Source: Streptomyces blattellae (GTDB lineage Bacteria; Actinomycetota; Actinomycetes; Streptomycetales; Streptomycetaceae). Taken from it: a DNA stretch of 43,678 nt. The notes under the pieces were generated by a model that saw nothing but the letters and a program-made list of their open reading frames with translations, searched no databases and was not told where the DNA came from. The stretch's first letter is position 1. Every line of letters begins with the position of its first letter. Location of the stretch: positions 1 through 43,678 of the forward strand of contig NZ_WJBG01000050.1 of assembly GCF_009709555.1 (NCBI RefSeq). Reading direction: 5' to 3'. The position numbers and the translations under genes were made by a program. Positions 35,423-43,678 of the stretch are shown here, in pieces.

Positions 35423-35923
35423 GTGACCCAGACCAGCGAGAACGTCACCTGGCTGACCCAGGAGGCGTACAACCAGCTCAAGGCAGAGCTGGAGTACCTG
35501 TCTGGTCCTGCGCGCACGGAGATCGCCGCCAAGATCGCGGCCGCGCGCGAGGAGGGCGACCTGCGTGAGAACGGCGGGTACCACGCGGCCAAGGAGGAGC
35601 AGGGCAAGCAGGAGCTCCGCGTGCGCCAGCTGACCCAGCTCCTGGAGAACGCCAAGGTCGGCGAGGCACCGGCCTCGGCGGACGGTGCGGTGGCGCCCGG
35701 CATGGTCGTGACGATCGCCTTCGACGGCGACGAGGACGACACGCTCAGCTTCCTGCTCGCCTCACGTGAATACGCCAGCGCCGACATCGAGACGTACTCC
35801 CCGCAGTCCCCGCTGGGTTCCGGTGTGATCGGCCACAAGGTCGGCGAGGACGCGGAGTACGAGCTGCCGAACGGCAAGAAGGCCTCCGTGAAGATCCTCA
35901 AGGCCGAGCCGTACAACGGCTGA
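35423..35923 (+). CDS. greA: Transcription elongation factor GreA
   Basis: This 166-residue factor enters the secondary channel of stalled RNA polymerase and stimulates cleavage of backtracked RNA. The N-terminal coiled coil (about 10-80) has the tip acidic motif EEGDLRENGGYHAAKEEQ. The C-terminal FKBP-like domain contains SPQSPLGSGVIGHKVGED. The GTG at 35423 with GAGGAG 5-6 nt upstream is preferred over the upstream ATG at 35393. A TAGGCT at 35337-35342 may be its -10. A strong terminator follows. Confidence 0.93.
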   Translation: MTQTSENVTWLTQEAYNQLKAELEYLSGPARTEIAAKIAAAREEGDLRENGGYHAAKEEQGKQELRVRQLTQLLENAKVGEAPASADGAVAPGMVVTIAFDGDEDDTLSFLLASREYASADIETYSPQSPLGSGVIGHKVGEDAEYELPNGKKASVKILKAEPYNG

Positions 35924-35955
35924 CCCGGCCGGATCACCCTCAGGACCGGATTTCC

Positions 35956-35995
35956 GACGAGCCCCCGGCTGCCCTGTGGCACCGGGGGCCTCGTC
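35956..35995. terminator. Terminator between greA and the ABC exporter operon
   Basis: GACGAGCCCCCGG (35956-35968) pairs with CCGGGGGCCTCGTC (35982-35995) with one bulged base, followed by TTG. It lies between convergent transcription units. Confidence 0.75.
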
Positions 35996-36007
35996 TTGCC
36001 CGGCGAG

Positions 36008-36071
36008 GTCTCGTCATACCGACGGGTTCACCGTCATGGGTCTCGTCATCCCGACGGGTTCGTCGTCATGC
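36008..36071. repeat. Two direct copies of a 32-bp unit
   Basis: 36008-36039 and 36040-36071 differ at only a few bases (GTCTCGTCAT-A/C-CCGACGGGTTC…CGTCATG). The pair lies in the gap between the greA terminator and the exporter stop and encodes nothing evident. Confidence 0.75.
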
Positions 36072-36095
36072 CCGGCCGGATTCATCCCGTCTGCC

Positions 36096-36949
36096 TCAGG
36101 CCGTGGCCGAGCGGTACTTGCGCACCGCCAGGGTCCGGAAGACGACGATGATCAGGACCGAGTAGATCAGCGAGGCCCACACCGGGTGCTGCATGGGCCA
36201 GGCGTCCGACGGGGAGACCCCGGGGTTGCCGAACAACTCACGGCTGGCCTGGACCGTGGCGCTGAATGGGTTCCAGTCGGCGACGTGTCGCAGCCAGGGG
36301 GTCATATTGCTGGTGTCGACGAACGCGTTCGAGATGAAGGTGACCGGGAAGAGCCAGATCAGTCCGCTGGACGTGGCAGCCTCGGGCGTTTTGACCGACA
36401 TGCCGATCAGGGCGCCGATCCAGGTGAACGCGTAGCCGAGCAGGAGCAGCAGGCCGAAGGCGGCGAGTACCTTGCCCACGTTTGTGTCGCCGTCCGACCC
36501 GACGCGCCAGCCGACCAGCACGGCGACCACGGCGAGGACGACCAGGGTCAGGGCGGTCTGCACGAGGTCCGCGAGCGTGCGCCCGGTCAGCACCGCGCCG
36601 CGCGCCATCGGCAGGGAGCGGAAGCGGTCGATGAGGCCCTTGTGCATATCGTCGGCGATGCCCGCGCCGGAGCTGGCGGTGGCGAATGTGACGGTCTGCG
36701 CGAAGATGCCGGCCATCAGGAAGTTCTTGTAGTCGGTGGCGCTGGTGCTGCCGCCGATCTGCATGGAGCCGCCGAAGACGTACGTGAACAGCACCACGAA
36801 CATAATCGGCTGAATCAGCCCATAAATGATCATCTCGGGGATTCGGGACATGCGAATCAGGTTGCGTTTCGCAACGACCATCGAGTCCCGCAGGGACTGG
36901 CTGACCGCGTTCGTGGCCGGTGCCACCCGGACGGTGTCGGTGACGGCGC

Positions 36950-36953
<4 letters not shown>
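36096..36953 (-). CDS. ABC-2 type exporter permease (DrrB-like)
   Basis: This 285-residue permease has about six membrane spans (…IIYGLIQPIMFVVLFTYVFG…, …ALTLVVLAVVAVLVGW…, …LIYSVLIIVVFRTLAVR). It pairs with the ATPase encoded just upstream to export hydrophobic compounds such as lipids or antibiotics. Its GTG overlaps the ATPase stop as GTGA, so the two are made in fixed ratio. The terminal Arg/Lys-rich tail is typical of ABC-2 permeases. The substrate cannot be read from the sequence. Confidence 0.9.
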
Positions 36954-37960
<1,007 letters not shown>

Positions 37961-38088
37961 GTGAGTTCTCCACGTCGTTGGGGACAGGTCAGGAAATCGT
38001 CAGTTCGAGTTCTTCGAGAAGACCAGGTTCACGCCTTTTGTTCGGCCTGATGGATGACTGACAGGCACCGGCGAGTGACCCGAGACAC

Positions 38089-38117
38089 ACCATAACGCGA
38101 TGTATCGCGTCTCTCAA
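38089..38117 (-). promoter_or_regulatory. Exporter promoter with palindromic operator in the spacer
   Basis: Leftward: TTGAGA (38117-38112), exactly 17 nt, TATGGT (38094-38089). The spacer contains ACGCGATGTATCGCGT (38095-38110), a perfect 16-bp dyad with 7-bp arms around GT. Binding there would block RNA polymerase, the layout of a TetR- or PadR-type repressor site. It is about 130 bp upstream of the ATPase start. Confidence 0.65.
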
Positions 38118-38154
38118 GAGGATTGACTCGGACGAGTGAGCGAACGCTCCGACC

Positions 38155-39384
38155 TCAGTCGATGACCGTGTAGCCCGCCTCACGCAGGGCCTGGCCGACC
38201 TCGGTGCAGTGCGCCGTGCCCTTCGTCTCCAAATGCAGTTCGACCTCCGCCTCCGTGAGCCCGAGCCGTGGATCGGTCCGTGCGTGGCTCACATCGAGGA
38301 CGTTAGCGTCCACCACTGACAACACCCCCAGCAGCGTCGCCAGCGCCCCCGGCCGGTCCGTCAACCGCAGCCGTACGGCCAGGTAGCGGCCCTGCGCCGC
38401 CATGCCGTGCCGCAGCACGCGCTGCAGCAGCAGCGGGTCCACATTCCCCCCGGACAGCACCGCGACGACCGGGCCCTCGAAGGCCCCGGGATCGCTCAGC
38501 AGCGCCGCGACCGGGCTGGCCCCGGCCGGCTCGACGACCAGCTTGGCCCGCTCCAGGCACAGCAGCAGCGCGGTGGCGAGTTCATCCTCGGTGACCGTGC
38601 GGACTTCGTCCACCAGATTTCCGATGATGCCGAACGGCACGTCGCCGGGCCGCCCCACCTTGATGCCGTCGGCCATCGTCACCGGGTTTTGCACCGCCAC
38701 CGGCCGCCCGGCCGCCAGCGAGGGCGGATACGCCGCCGCGCCCGCCGCCTGCACACCCACGATCCGTACGTCGGGCCGGAGCGCCTTCACCGCGACCGCG
38801 ATACCGGCCGCGAGCCCACCGCCGCCGATCCCGACGACGATGGTGCGCACCTCGGGGCACTGCTCCAGGATCTCCAGCCCGACCGTGCCCTGGCCCGCGA
38901 TGATGTCCGCGTGGTCGAAGGGGTGGATGAACACCGCGCCCGTCTCGGCCGCGTGCCGCTGAGCGGCGGCCAGCGTCTCGTCGACGACCTGACCGTGCAG
39001 CCGCACCTCGGCGCCGTACTCCCGGGTGGCGCTGATCTTCGGCAGCGGGGCGCCCTTCGGCATGAACACCGTCGAGCCCACGCCGAGGAGCGAGGACGCC
39101 AGGGCGACACCCTGCGCGTGGTTGCCCGCACTCGCGGCGACGACACCGGCGGCCCGCTCCTCCGGCAGCAGTCCGGCGATACGGACGTACGCGCCGCGCA
39201 GTTTGAACGACCCGGTGCGCTGGAGGTTCTCGCACTTGAAGTGCACCGGAGCGCCGACCAGCTGGGTCAGGTGCCTGCTGCCCTCCATCGCGGTCATCCG
39301 CGCCACGCCGGTGAGCATCTTCTGGGCGCCGCGTACGTCGTCGAGGGTGACCGGCCGCAGGGCGTCGGCCGTGCTGTAGCTCAT
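38155..39384 (-). CDS. ilvA: Threonine ammonia-lyase (threonine dehydratase)
   Basis: This 409-residue fold-type II PLP enzyme deaminates threonine to 2-oxobutanoate, the first step toward isoleucine; the short form can also be catabolic (TdcB-like), so the symbol is tentative. The PLP lysine is in RTGSFKLRGAYVR (about residue 60). SAGNHAQGVALASS and the glycine loop VGIGGGGLAAGI hold the phosphate. A C-terminal ACT-like domain (about 335-409; RLTDRPGALATLLGVL) suggests allosteric control. The ATG at 39384 has no strong ribosome site. It diverges from the MarR gene over a gap with a small dyad. Confidence 0.9.
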   Translation of the reverse strand: MSYSTADALRPVTLDDVRGAQKMLTGVARMTAMEGSRHLTQLVGAPVHFKCENLQRTGSFKLRGAYVRIAGLLPEERAAGVVAASAGNHAQGVALASSLLGVGSTVFMPKGAPLPKISATREYGAEVRLHGQVVDETLAAAQRHAAETGAVFIHPFDHADIIAGQGTVGLEILEQCPEVRTIVVGIGGGGLAAGIAVAVKALRPDVRIVGVQAAGAAAYPPSLAAGRPVAVQNPVTMADGIKVGRPGDVPFGIIGNLVDEVRTVTEDELATALLLCLERAKLVVEPAGASPVAALLSDPGAFEGPVVAVLSGGNVDPLLLQRVLRHGMAAQGRYLAVRLRLTDRPGALATLLGVLSVVDANVLDVSHARTDPRLGLTEAEVELHLETKGTAHCTEVGQALREAGYTVID

Positions 39385-39401
39385 GACTCAAGCATCGCAG
39401 T

Positions 39402-39426
39402 TCACAGCCGCCGGACGCCGCTGTGA
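39402..39426. promoter_or_regulatory. Dyad between ilvA and the MarR gene
   Basis: TCACAGC (39402-39408) and GCTGTGA (39420-39426) are perfect arms 11 nt apart, 18 bp upstream of the ilvA-type gene. It could be a site for the divergently encoded MarR protein or another regulator. Confidence 0.3.
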
Positions 39427-39528
39427 CCAACCTCCGAGACCGGTTTACGCAGCGCCGGTACGGCCCGCCTCCCGGCCGCGTACCCTGTCCCCCAACCCAG
39501 CACCCCTTCATGAAGTGAGCCCCCGGCC

Positions 39529-40053
39529 ATGCCCACAGCACCTGAAACGTCGATGGACATGACGACCATCGGTGACAGCGGTCTTCTCGACGCGCTGCAG
39601 CACGAGGTGGCGGTGTTCGCCCGCCGTGCCGAACAGACCCGGCTCGGCGGCGTCGGGCAGGTGCGCAACTCCATGGACCGCGCCGCATACCTGCTGCTCA
39701 ACCGCCTCGACAAGGAAGGCCCGATGGGCGTCAAGGCGCTCGCCGCGAGCATGGGGATCGACTCGTCCACGGTCACCCGACAGGTCGCCCCGCTCGTGGA
39801 CACCGGTCTCGTCAAGCGCACCTCGCATCCGGAGGACGGGCGGGCCGTGGTGCTCCAGTTGTCCCCGCGCGGGCTGTCGCGGCTGGAGGAAGTGCGCTCG
39901 TCGCGACGTCAGCTGATGGCCGAGCTGACACACGACTGGGCACCGGAGGAGCGTGAGGCGTTCTGCGAGCTGCTCACACGCTTCAACACCGCGCTCTCCG
40001 CGCGCATGGCCGCACAGGACCTGCCGGGCGCCGAGCCGCCGACGGCCTCCTGA
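39529..40053 (+). CDS. MarR-family transcriptional regulator
   Basis: This 174-residue winged-helix regulator has a dimerisation helix (LLDALQHEVAVFARRAEQT) followed by the DNA-binding wing (MGVKALAASMGIDSSTVTRQVAPLVDTGLVKRTSHPEDGRAVV-type arrangement, about 65-110), in which the DxR of the wing is present. The C-terminal helix completes the dimer. MarR proteins usually repress their own or neighbouring promoters and release DNA on binding small phenolic or oxidising ligands. It diverges from threonine ammonia-lyase; an exporter operon with a palindromic promoter is 1.4 kb away. Confidence 0.9.
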   Translation: MPTAPETSMDMTTIGDSGLLDALQHEVAVFARRAEQTRLGGVGQVRNSMDRAAYLLLNRLDKEGPMGVKALAASMGIDSSTVTRQVAPLVDTGLVKRTSHPEDGRAVVLQLSPRGLSRLEEVRSSRRQLMAELTHDWAPEEREAFCELLTRFNTALSARMAAQDLPGAEPPTAS

Positions 40054-40108
40054 GCCGCGTACGCACCTGCTGCCGCACCACGACGCACGCGCGCGTGCCG
40101 CCCGGGTC

Positions 40109-40138
40109 TTGACCGTGGGGCCGCGCCTGGCCTCATAT
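40109..40138 (+). promoter_or_regulatory. Candidate promoter for the sigma-like gene
   Basis: TTGACC (40109-40114), 18 nt, then TCATAT (40133-40138), which lies within the palindrome CTCATATGAG (40132-40141). It is about 80 bp ahead of the start codon. The -10 match is weak. Confidence 0.35.
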
Positions 40139-40221
40139 GAGACCGGGGCCAGTCGTCGTACCCGGCTTCGTCCGCCGTACGCGGCCCGGACCCTGTCATC
40201 ACCTCAGGGGCAGGAGGCGTG

Positions 40222-40725
40222 GTGCGCAGTCGGCAGGCGTCCCAGGGCGCCCGCCGGGCCCGGGAGTTCGAGGCGTTCGTGGCGGGCGCGGCAGGGCGGC
40301 TGCTGCATGCCGCCACGCTCCTGACGGCGGAGGCCCCGGGCGACAACCCGCGCGCGCGACGCCTGCTCACCCTGGCCCTCGCCCACACCTACGCGTCCTG
40401 GAACCGGCTGCGCGGCGAGGACCCGTACGACCGCACCCGCCAGTACCTGGCCACCCGTTTCGCCCGCGACGCCTGGCACCGGTACGGCGGACTCGGCCGC
40501 GCCCGCCCGCAGCCCGGCAGCCCGCTGGCCCGGCTCTCGCCGCAGGAGCGGCTGATCCTGGTGCTCAGGCTGTACGAGGGGGTCGCCGAGGAGCAGACGG
40601 CGGCGCTGCTCGGCCTGTCCACGGAGCGGGTCCGCGCCATCTGCAACCGCGCCACGACGACCCTGCTGCATCCGCCGCGGGGGCCGGCACCGGCCGTCGT
40701 GGGGGCGAAGGTGGCGCCGTCATGA
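40222..40725 (+). CDS. Sigma-70 region-4-like DNA-binding protein
   Basis: This protein of about 167 residues ends in a clear sigma region 4: LSPQERLILVLRLYEGVAEEQTAALLGLSTERVRAICNRAT (about 105-145). The preceding ~100 residues are helical and sit where region 2 would be (…RARRLLTLALAHTYASWNRL…), but no convincing -10-recognition motif is seen. It may be a diverged ECF sigma factor or a stand-alone helix-turn-helix regulator. AGGAGG at 40212-40217 sits 4 nt before the GTG at 40222 and 1 nt before a GTG at 40219. Its stop overlaps the next ATG as ATGA. Confidence 0.8.
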   Translation: MRSRQASQGARRAREFEAFVAGAAGRLLHAATLLTAEAPGDNPRARRLLTLALAHTYASWNRLRGEDPYDRTRQYLATRFARDAWHRYGGLGRARPQPGSPLARLSPQERLILVLRLYEGVAEEQTAALLGLSTERVRAICNRATTTLLHPPRGPAPAVVGAKVAPS

Positions 40726-40970
40726 GCCGACCCGATCGTGAAGCGCGCGTACGGCAGCTCCTGGAGCAGACCCCGCCGCCCGTGCCGCCCGACCTCCATG
40801 CGGATGTGGTGCGCCGCGGCGACCGCCTGGTGCGCCGCAGGACAGCGGCCCGCCGGATGCTGTGGCTGCTGCTGTTCGCGGCGTCGGTGGCCTTCCTGGT
40901 GTGGGCCCTGACGGCCCGCCCATGGGTGGAGCCGCCGTCGGAGACGACTCCACCGCTCACGGGCTGGTGA
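40722..40970 (+). CDS. Small membrane protein coupled to the sigma-like gene
   Basis: This 82-residue protein starts at an ATG overlapping the sigma-like stop (ATGA). It has a ~45-residue basic cytoplasmic N-part (…ARVRQLLEQTPPPVPPDLHADVVRRGDRLVRRRTA…), one span (MLWLLLFAASVAFLVWALTA, about 46-65) and a short outer tail. Pairing with a sigma-like protein suggests an anti-sigma-type partner, but it lacks the zinc-binding motif of ZAS anti-sigma factors. Confidence 0.75.
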   Translation: MSRPDREARVRQLLEQTPPPVPPDLHADVVRRGDRLVRRRTAARRMLWLLLFAASVAFLVWALTARPWVEPPSETTPPLTGW

Positions 40971-40986
40971 CCTGGTCTGACCTGGT

Positions 40987-42144
40987 CTACCGGCCCAGCG
41001 CCTGCTGGAGGTCGTCCAGGAGGTCGTCGGCGTTCTCGATGCCCACGGAGAGGCGTACGAGGTCGGCGGGGACCTCCAGTGCCGAGCCGGCGACGGACGC
41101 GTGCGTCATCCGGCCCGGGTGCTCGATCAGCGACTCGACGCCGCCCAGCGACTCGCCGAGCGTGAACACCGTGGCGCGGTTGCAGACCTCGACGGCCGCC
41201 TCCTCCCCGCCCTCGACCTGGAAGGAGACCATGCCGCCGAACGCCCGCATCTGCTTGGCGGCGACCTCGTGACCGGGGTGGTCCTCCAGGCCCGGGTAGA
41301 GGACGCGCGTCACGCGCGCGTGCCGGGTCAGCATCTCGGCGACCTTGGCGGCGTTCTCGCTGTGCCGGTCCATGCGCACCGGCAGCGTCTTGGCGCCGCG
41401 CAGCACCAGCCAGGAGTCGAAGGGACCGGCGACCGCGCCCATCGCGTTCTGGTGGAACGCCAGCTCGTCCCCCAGGTCGGTGTCACCGACGATCAGCGCA
41501 CCGCCTACGACGTCCGAGTGGCCGCCCATGTACTTGGTCAGCGAGTGCACCACGACGTCGGCGCCGAGGGACAGCGGCTGCTGAAGGTAGGGCGTGGCGA
41601 AGGTGTTGTCGACGACGAGCCGGGCGCCCGCGTCGTGGGCGATCTGGGCGACGGCGGCGATGTCGGTGATGCCGAGCAGCGGGTTGGAGGGGGTCTCCAC
41701 CCACACGGCCTTGGTCTTGGGGGTGATCGCGGCTCGTACGGCGGCCGGGTCGCTGGTGTCGGCGACCGACCACTCCACCCCCCACCGGGTGGCGACCTTC
41801 GCGAAGAGGCGGAACGTGCCGCCGTACGCGTCGTCGGGGATGACCACGTGGTCGCCGGGGCTGAGCAGCGTACGCAACAGGCAGTCCTCGGCCGCCAGTC
41901 CGGACGCGAACGCGAGGCCTCGGCGGCCGCCCTCCAGCGCGGCGAGGTTCTCTTCCAGGGCGGTCCTGGTCGGGTTGGCGCTGCGGCTGTACTCGTAGCC
42001 GCCGCGCAGGCCGCCCACGCCGTCCTGCTTGTAGGTCGAGACCTGGTAGATCGGCGGGACGACCGCGCCGGTGAGGGGATCGGCGGTGTTGCCCGCGTGG
42101 ATCGCGAGGGTCTCGAAGTGCTGACTGATGTGCCTGTCGCTCAT
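40987..42144 (-). CDS. metB: Cystathionine gamma-synthase
   Basis: This 385-residue fold-type I PLP enzyme of the Cys/Met metabolism family joins an activated homoserine with cysteine to give cystathionine in methionine synthesis; the gamma-lyase activity of close relatives cannot be excluded. It has the substrate loop YEYSRSANPTRTALEENLAALEGG, the PLP phosphate site FASGLAAED, PSNPLLGITDI, VDNTFATPYLQQPL, and the lysine in VVHSLTKYMGGHSDVVGG (about residue 205). The ATG at 42144 is preferred to longer in-frame starts because MSDRHISQHFETLAIHAG is the family N-terminus. A TACGCT ends 8 nt upstream, suggesting a leaderless mRNA. Confidence 0.9.
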   Translation of the reverse strand: MSDRHISQHFETLAIHAGNTADPLTGAVVPPIYQVSTYKQDGVGGLRGGYEYSRSANPTRTALEENLAALEGGRRGLAFASGLAAEDCLLRTLLSPGDHVVIPDDAYGGTFRLFAKVATRWGVEWSVADTSDPAAVRAAITPKTKAVWVETPSNPLLGITDIAAVAQIAHDAGARLVVDNTFATPYLQQPLSLGADVVVHSLTKYMGGHSDVVGGALIVGDTDLGDELAFHQNAMGAVAGPFDSWLVLRGAKTLPVRMDRHSENAAKVAEMLTRHARVTRVLYPGLEDHPGHEVAAKQMRAFGGMVSFQVEGGEEAAVEVCNRATVFTLGESLGGVESLIEHPGRMTHASVAGSALEVPADLVRLSVGIENADDLLDDLQQALGR

Positions 42145-42152
42145 GGGCACCG

Positions 42153-42158
42153 AGCGTA
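42153..42158 (-). promoter_or_regulatory. Candidate -10 for leaderless metB
   Basis: Leftward TACGCT (42158-42153) is followed by 8 nt and the ATG at 42144, with no ribosome site between. This spacing predicts initiation at the start codon. Confidence 0.35.
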
Positions 42159-42287
42159 GTGGGCCCGCCGGGCGGGTGCGGGGTGAGCGGGCGTTCGCAG
42201 GCACCGGGTGCGGGGGCATCGCGGGGTTTTCCACAGGGCCGGAAACCACGTTGGCCAATTGTCGGCGGCGTCTGGAACGCTGGAGGC

Positions 42288-43406
42288 ATGGAGATTCTCT
42301 GGGTCCTGATGTCGCTGGTCCTGCTCGGCTTCGTGCTGCTGCCCTTCCTGCGGCGCAGGCGCGGCATGATCGAACAGGTCGCGCCGGGCCACCCGGACGC
42401 GGCGGACCCCGCGGACTACGGGTTCGTGTTGCAGGAGGAGCTGGACATCCGTATGCCCGGCCCCGACCAGGACCTGCTGGACGTCCTGGACCTCGTGCAG
42501 CGAACTCAGGACTACCGGGCGGCAGCGCAGCTCCTCGCGGGCACGGAGGCGGAGGGCGAGCGGCGCTGGCAGCGCGTGCAGGCCTTCGCGGGCGCCGCGT
42601 CGCTGGAGCTCGCCCAGCGGCCGGGCGGGGTCGGCGAGACGCCGGGCGGGCAGTGGCTGCGGGTGTGGCGGGCCGAAAACCCCAAGGACGCGGGCGGCGC
42701 GGCGGTCCAGGCGGAGTTCCTGACGCAACAGGCGTGGCGGACGTCGACGCCCGGCACCGACGAGTTCCGGATCATCATGGAGGAGGCGAAGGCGGCGTGC
42801 GGCGCGGCCGCACTGCTGGCTCCCGGTGACCCGGTCCCGTACATCGTCGAGTTGTCGGTGGCCCGTGGACTGGCTTACCCGCGGGCGGAGTTCGAGCAGC
42901 TCTGGCTGAAGATCCTGGACCGCGCGCCGGCCCACATGGGGGCGCACCTCGCCGCCCTGCACTACTGGTGCGAGAAGTGGCACGGCTCGCGCGAGCTGGC
43001 GATGTCCTTCGCGGAGGCGGCTGCGGCCCGGGCGCCGCAAGGATCGCTCCTCGCCGCGATGCCGCTCTTCGCGGTCTTCGAGCACCTCCCCGAGGTGAAC
43101 CTGGTCAGCGGCTTCTACCAGAGCGAGGTCGTGACGAAGGCGGTCCACGGCGCGCTCTTCGCCGTCCACGCGGCCCGCCCCGACGACCCGATGCTGGCCC
43201 ACGTCCGCCATCTCCTGGTCTTCTTCCTGGTCCGCTCCGAGCGCTGGGCCGAGGCCATGAACCAGCTCATACACGTCGACGGCCACGTGGGCGCCCTGCC
43301 CTGGACCCTCTCCACCGACCCGGCGGCCGAGTTCGCGGTGTACCGCGCGCTGGCGGTGGCGGGATACGAGGCGAACGGCGGCAGCCCGGCGACACTGCGG
43401 CACTGA
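42288..43406 (+). CDS. Membrane-anchored conserved protein of unknown function
   Basis: This 372-residue protein begins with one membrane span (MEILWVLMSLVLLGFVLLPF) and a basic stop-transfer RRRRG. A soluble cytoplasmic region of alternating helices follows (…LLDVLDLVQRTQDYRAAAQLL…, …AHLAALHYWCEKWHGSRELAM…, …VHAARPDDPMLAHVRHLL…), suggestive of a TPR-like solenoid, though no canonical repeat is clear. The ATG at 42288 is chosen because the hydrophobic anchor begins there; GGAGG is only 1 nt away, so the real ribosome site may be GGAAC further up. A tandem-repeat array starts at its stop. Confidence 0.78.
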   Translation: MEILWVLMSLVLLGFVLLPFLRRRRGMIEQVAPGHPDAADPADYGFVLQEELDIRMPGPDQDLLDVLDLVQRTQDYRAAAQLLAGTEAEGERRWQRVQAFAGAASLELAQRPGGVGETPGGQWLRVWRAENPKDAGGAAVQAEFLTQQAWRTSTPGTDEFRIIMEEAKAACGAAALLAPGDPVPYIVELSVARGLAYPRAEFEQLWLKILDRAPAHMGAHLAALHYWCEKWHGSRELAMSFAEAAAARAPQGSLLAAMPLFAVFEHLPEVNLVSGFYQSEVVTKAVHGALFAVHAARPDDPMLAHVRHLLVFFLVRSERWAEAMNQLIHVDGHVGALPWTLSTDPAAEFAVYRALAVAGYEANGGSPATLRH

Positions 43407-43678
43407 CGGAATTCCCGGGCGGGCCCGACACGGAATTCCCGGCAGGGCCGGTACGGAACCCCGGCCGAGCCAGCACGGAACCCCGGCGGGGCCGGGCACG
43501 GAACCCCGGACGGGCCCAACACGGACCCCGGACGGGCCCAACACGGACCCCGGACGGGCCCAACACGGAACCCGGACGGGCCCAACACGGACCCCGGACG
43601 GGCCCAACACGGAACCCCGGAGGGCCCGGCACGGAATTCCCGGAGGGCCCGGCACGGAATTCCCGGAGGGCCCGGCAC
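43406..43678. repeat. 12-unit GC-rich tandem repeat running off the window
   Basis: Units of 22-24 bp begin ACGGAA or ACGGAC and contain CCCGG…GGGCCC (for example ACGGACCCCGGACGGGCCCAAC). Twelve consecutive units are visible and the array is cut by the window edge. Central units are nearly identical; outer units diverge (ACGGAATTCCCGG forms). Each unit is partly self-complementary. Reverse-strand frames through it are repeat translations, not genes. Confidence 0.92.

Noticed and set aside
40137..40721. Upstream extension of the 82-aa membrane protein
   Set aside because: The extension is out of frame with the sigma-like gene and Arg/Pro-rich without structure. The ATGA overlap gives a natural start at 40722.
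43115..43678. Collagen-like leftward frames (GPxG repeats) at the right edge
   Set aside because: They are translations of the 22-24 bp tandem repeat, then antisense to the 372-aa gene. Unit lengths of 22, 23 and 24 bp would break any single frame.
43406..43678. Possible CRISPR array
   Set aside because: Units are contiguous with no unique spacers, and no cas gene is in the window.

Overview
This is a high-GC chromosomal window with the gene content, start-codon usage (many GTG, one TTG) and intergenic layout of Streptomyces or a close relative. Mycothiol S-conjugate amidase, GreA, a DUF4307 protein, GTP-type PEP carboxykinase and many membrane-anchored hypotheticals all point to a Streptomyces-like actinomycete. 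No tRNA, rRNA or CRISPR array was seen.

Left part (1-15,800). A partial gene end and terminator are followed by a leftward operon, read from 12,798 down to 212. It encodes an FG-GAP repeat secreted protein, a secreted LamG-like protein, a 2,295-residue RHS/YD-repeat protein ending in a Hint autoprocessing domain plus a ~122-residue C-terminal toxin-like domain, and a small overlapping gene in the immunity position. A rightward family 2 glycosyltransferase diverges from it across an unusually AT-rich intergenic region. A small proline/serine/threonine-rich membrane protein follows.

Middle (15,800-22,900). These are mostly housekeeping genes: an AlaA-like aminotransferase, a small hypothetical, GTP-dependent PEP carboxykinase with a 9-bp tandem repeat upstream, a TrhA/hemolysin III membrane protein, a decayed MFS transporter, and a Mut7-C RNase-domain protein.

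Mobile element (24,171-29,381). A ~5.2 kb integrative element sits inside a thioredoxin-fold (DUF255/SPATA20-type) gene. It encodes a large serine integrase, an 87-aa protein, a DUF6879 protein, an XRE-DUF5753 regulator, a 66-aa CxxC protein and a DUF7848 protein. The interrupted gene's original 5' half is stranded at 29,355-30,164. The element supplies a diverged replacement 5' half that joins the resident 3' half, so a full-length reading frame (22,937-24,976) is restored. The two junctions share a 14-bp core. Two intergenic regions inside the element carry the same direct-repeat motif (CGATTGC-N3-CGATTGC), a candidate operator for the XRE regulator. This is the most interesting system in the window.

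Right part (30,300-43,678). A membrane-linked STAND NTPase with a TPR tail is followed by Mca with a small membrane protein, DUF4307, GreA, a DrrAB-type ABC exporter whose promoter spacer is filled by a perfect palindrome, threonine ammonia-lyase, a MarR regulator, a sigma-region-4-like protein coupled to a small membrane protein, cystathionine gamma-synthase, an unknown membrane-anchored protein, and a 12-unit tandem repeat running off the end.
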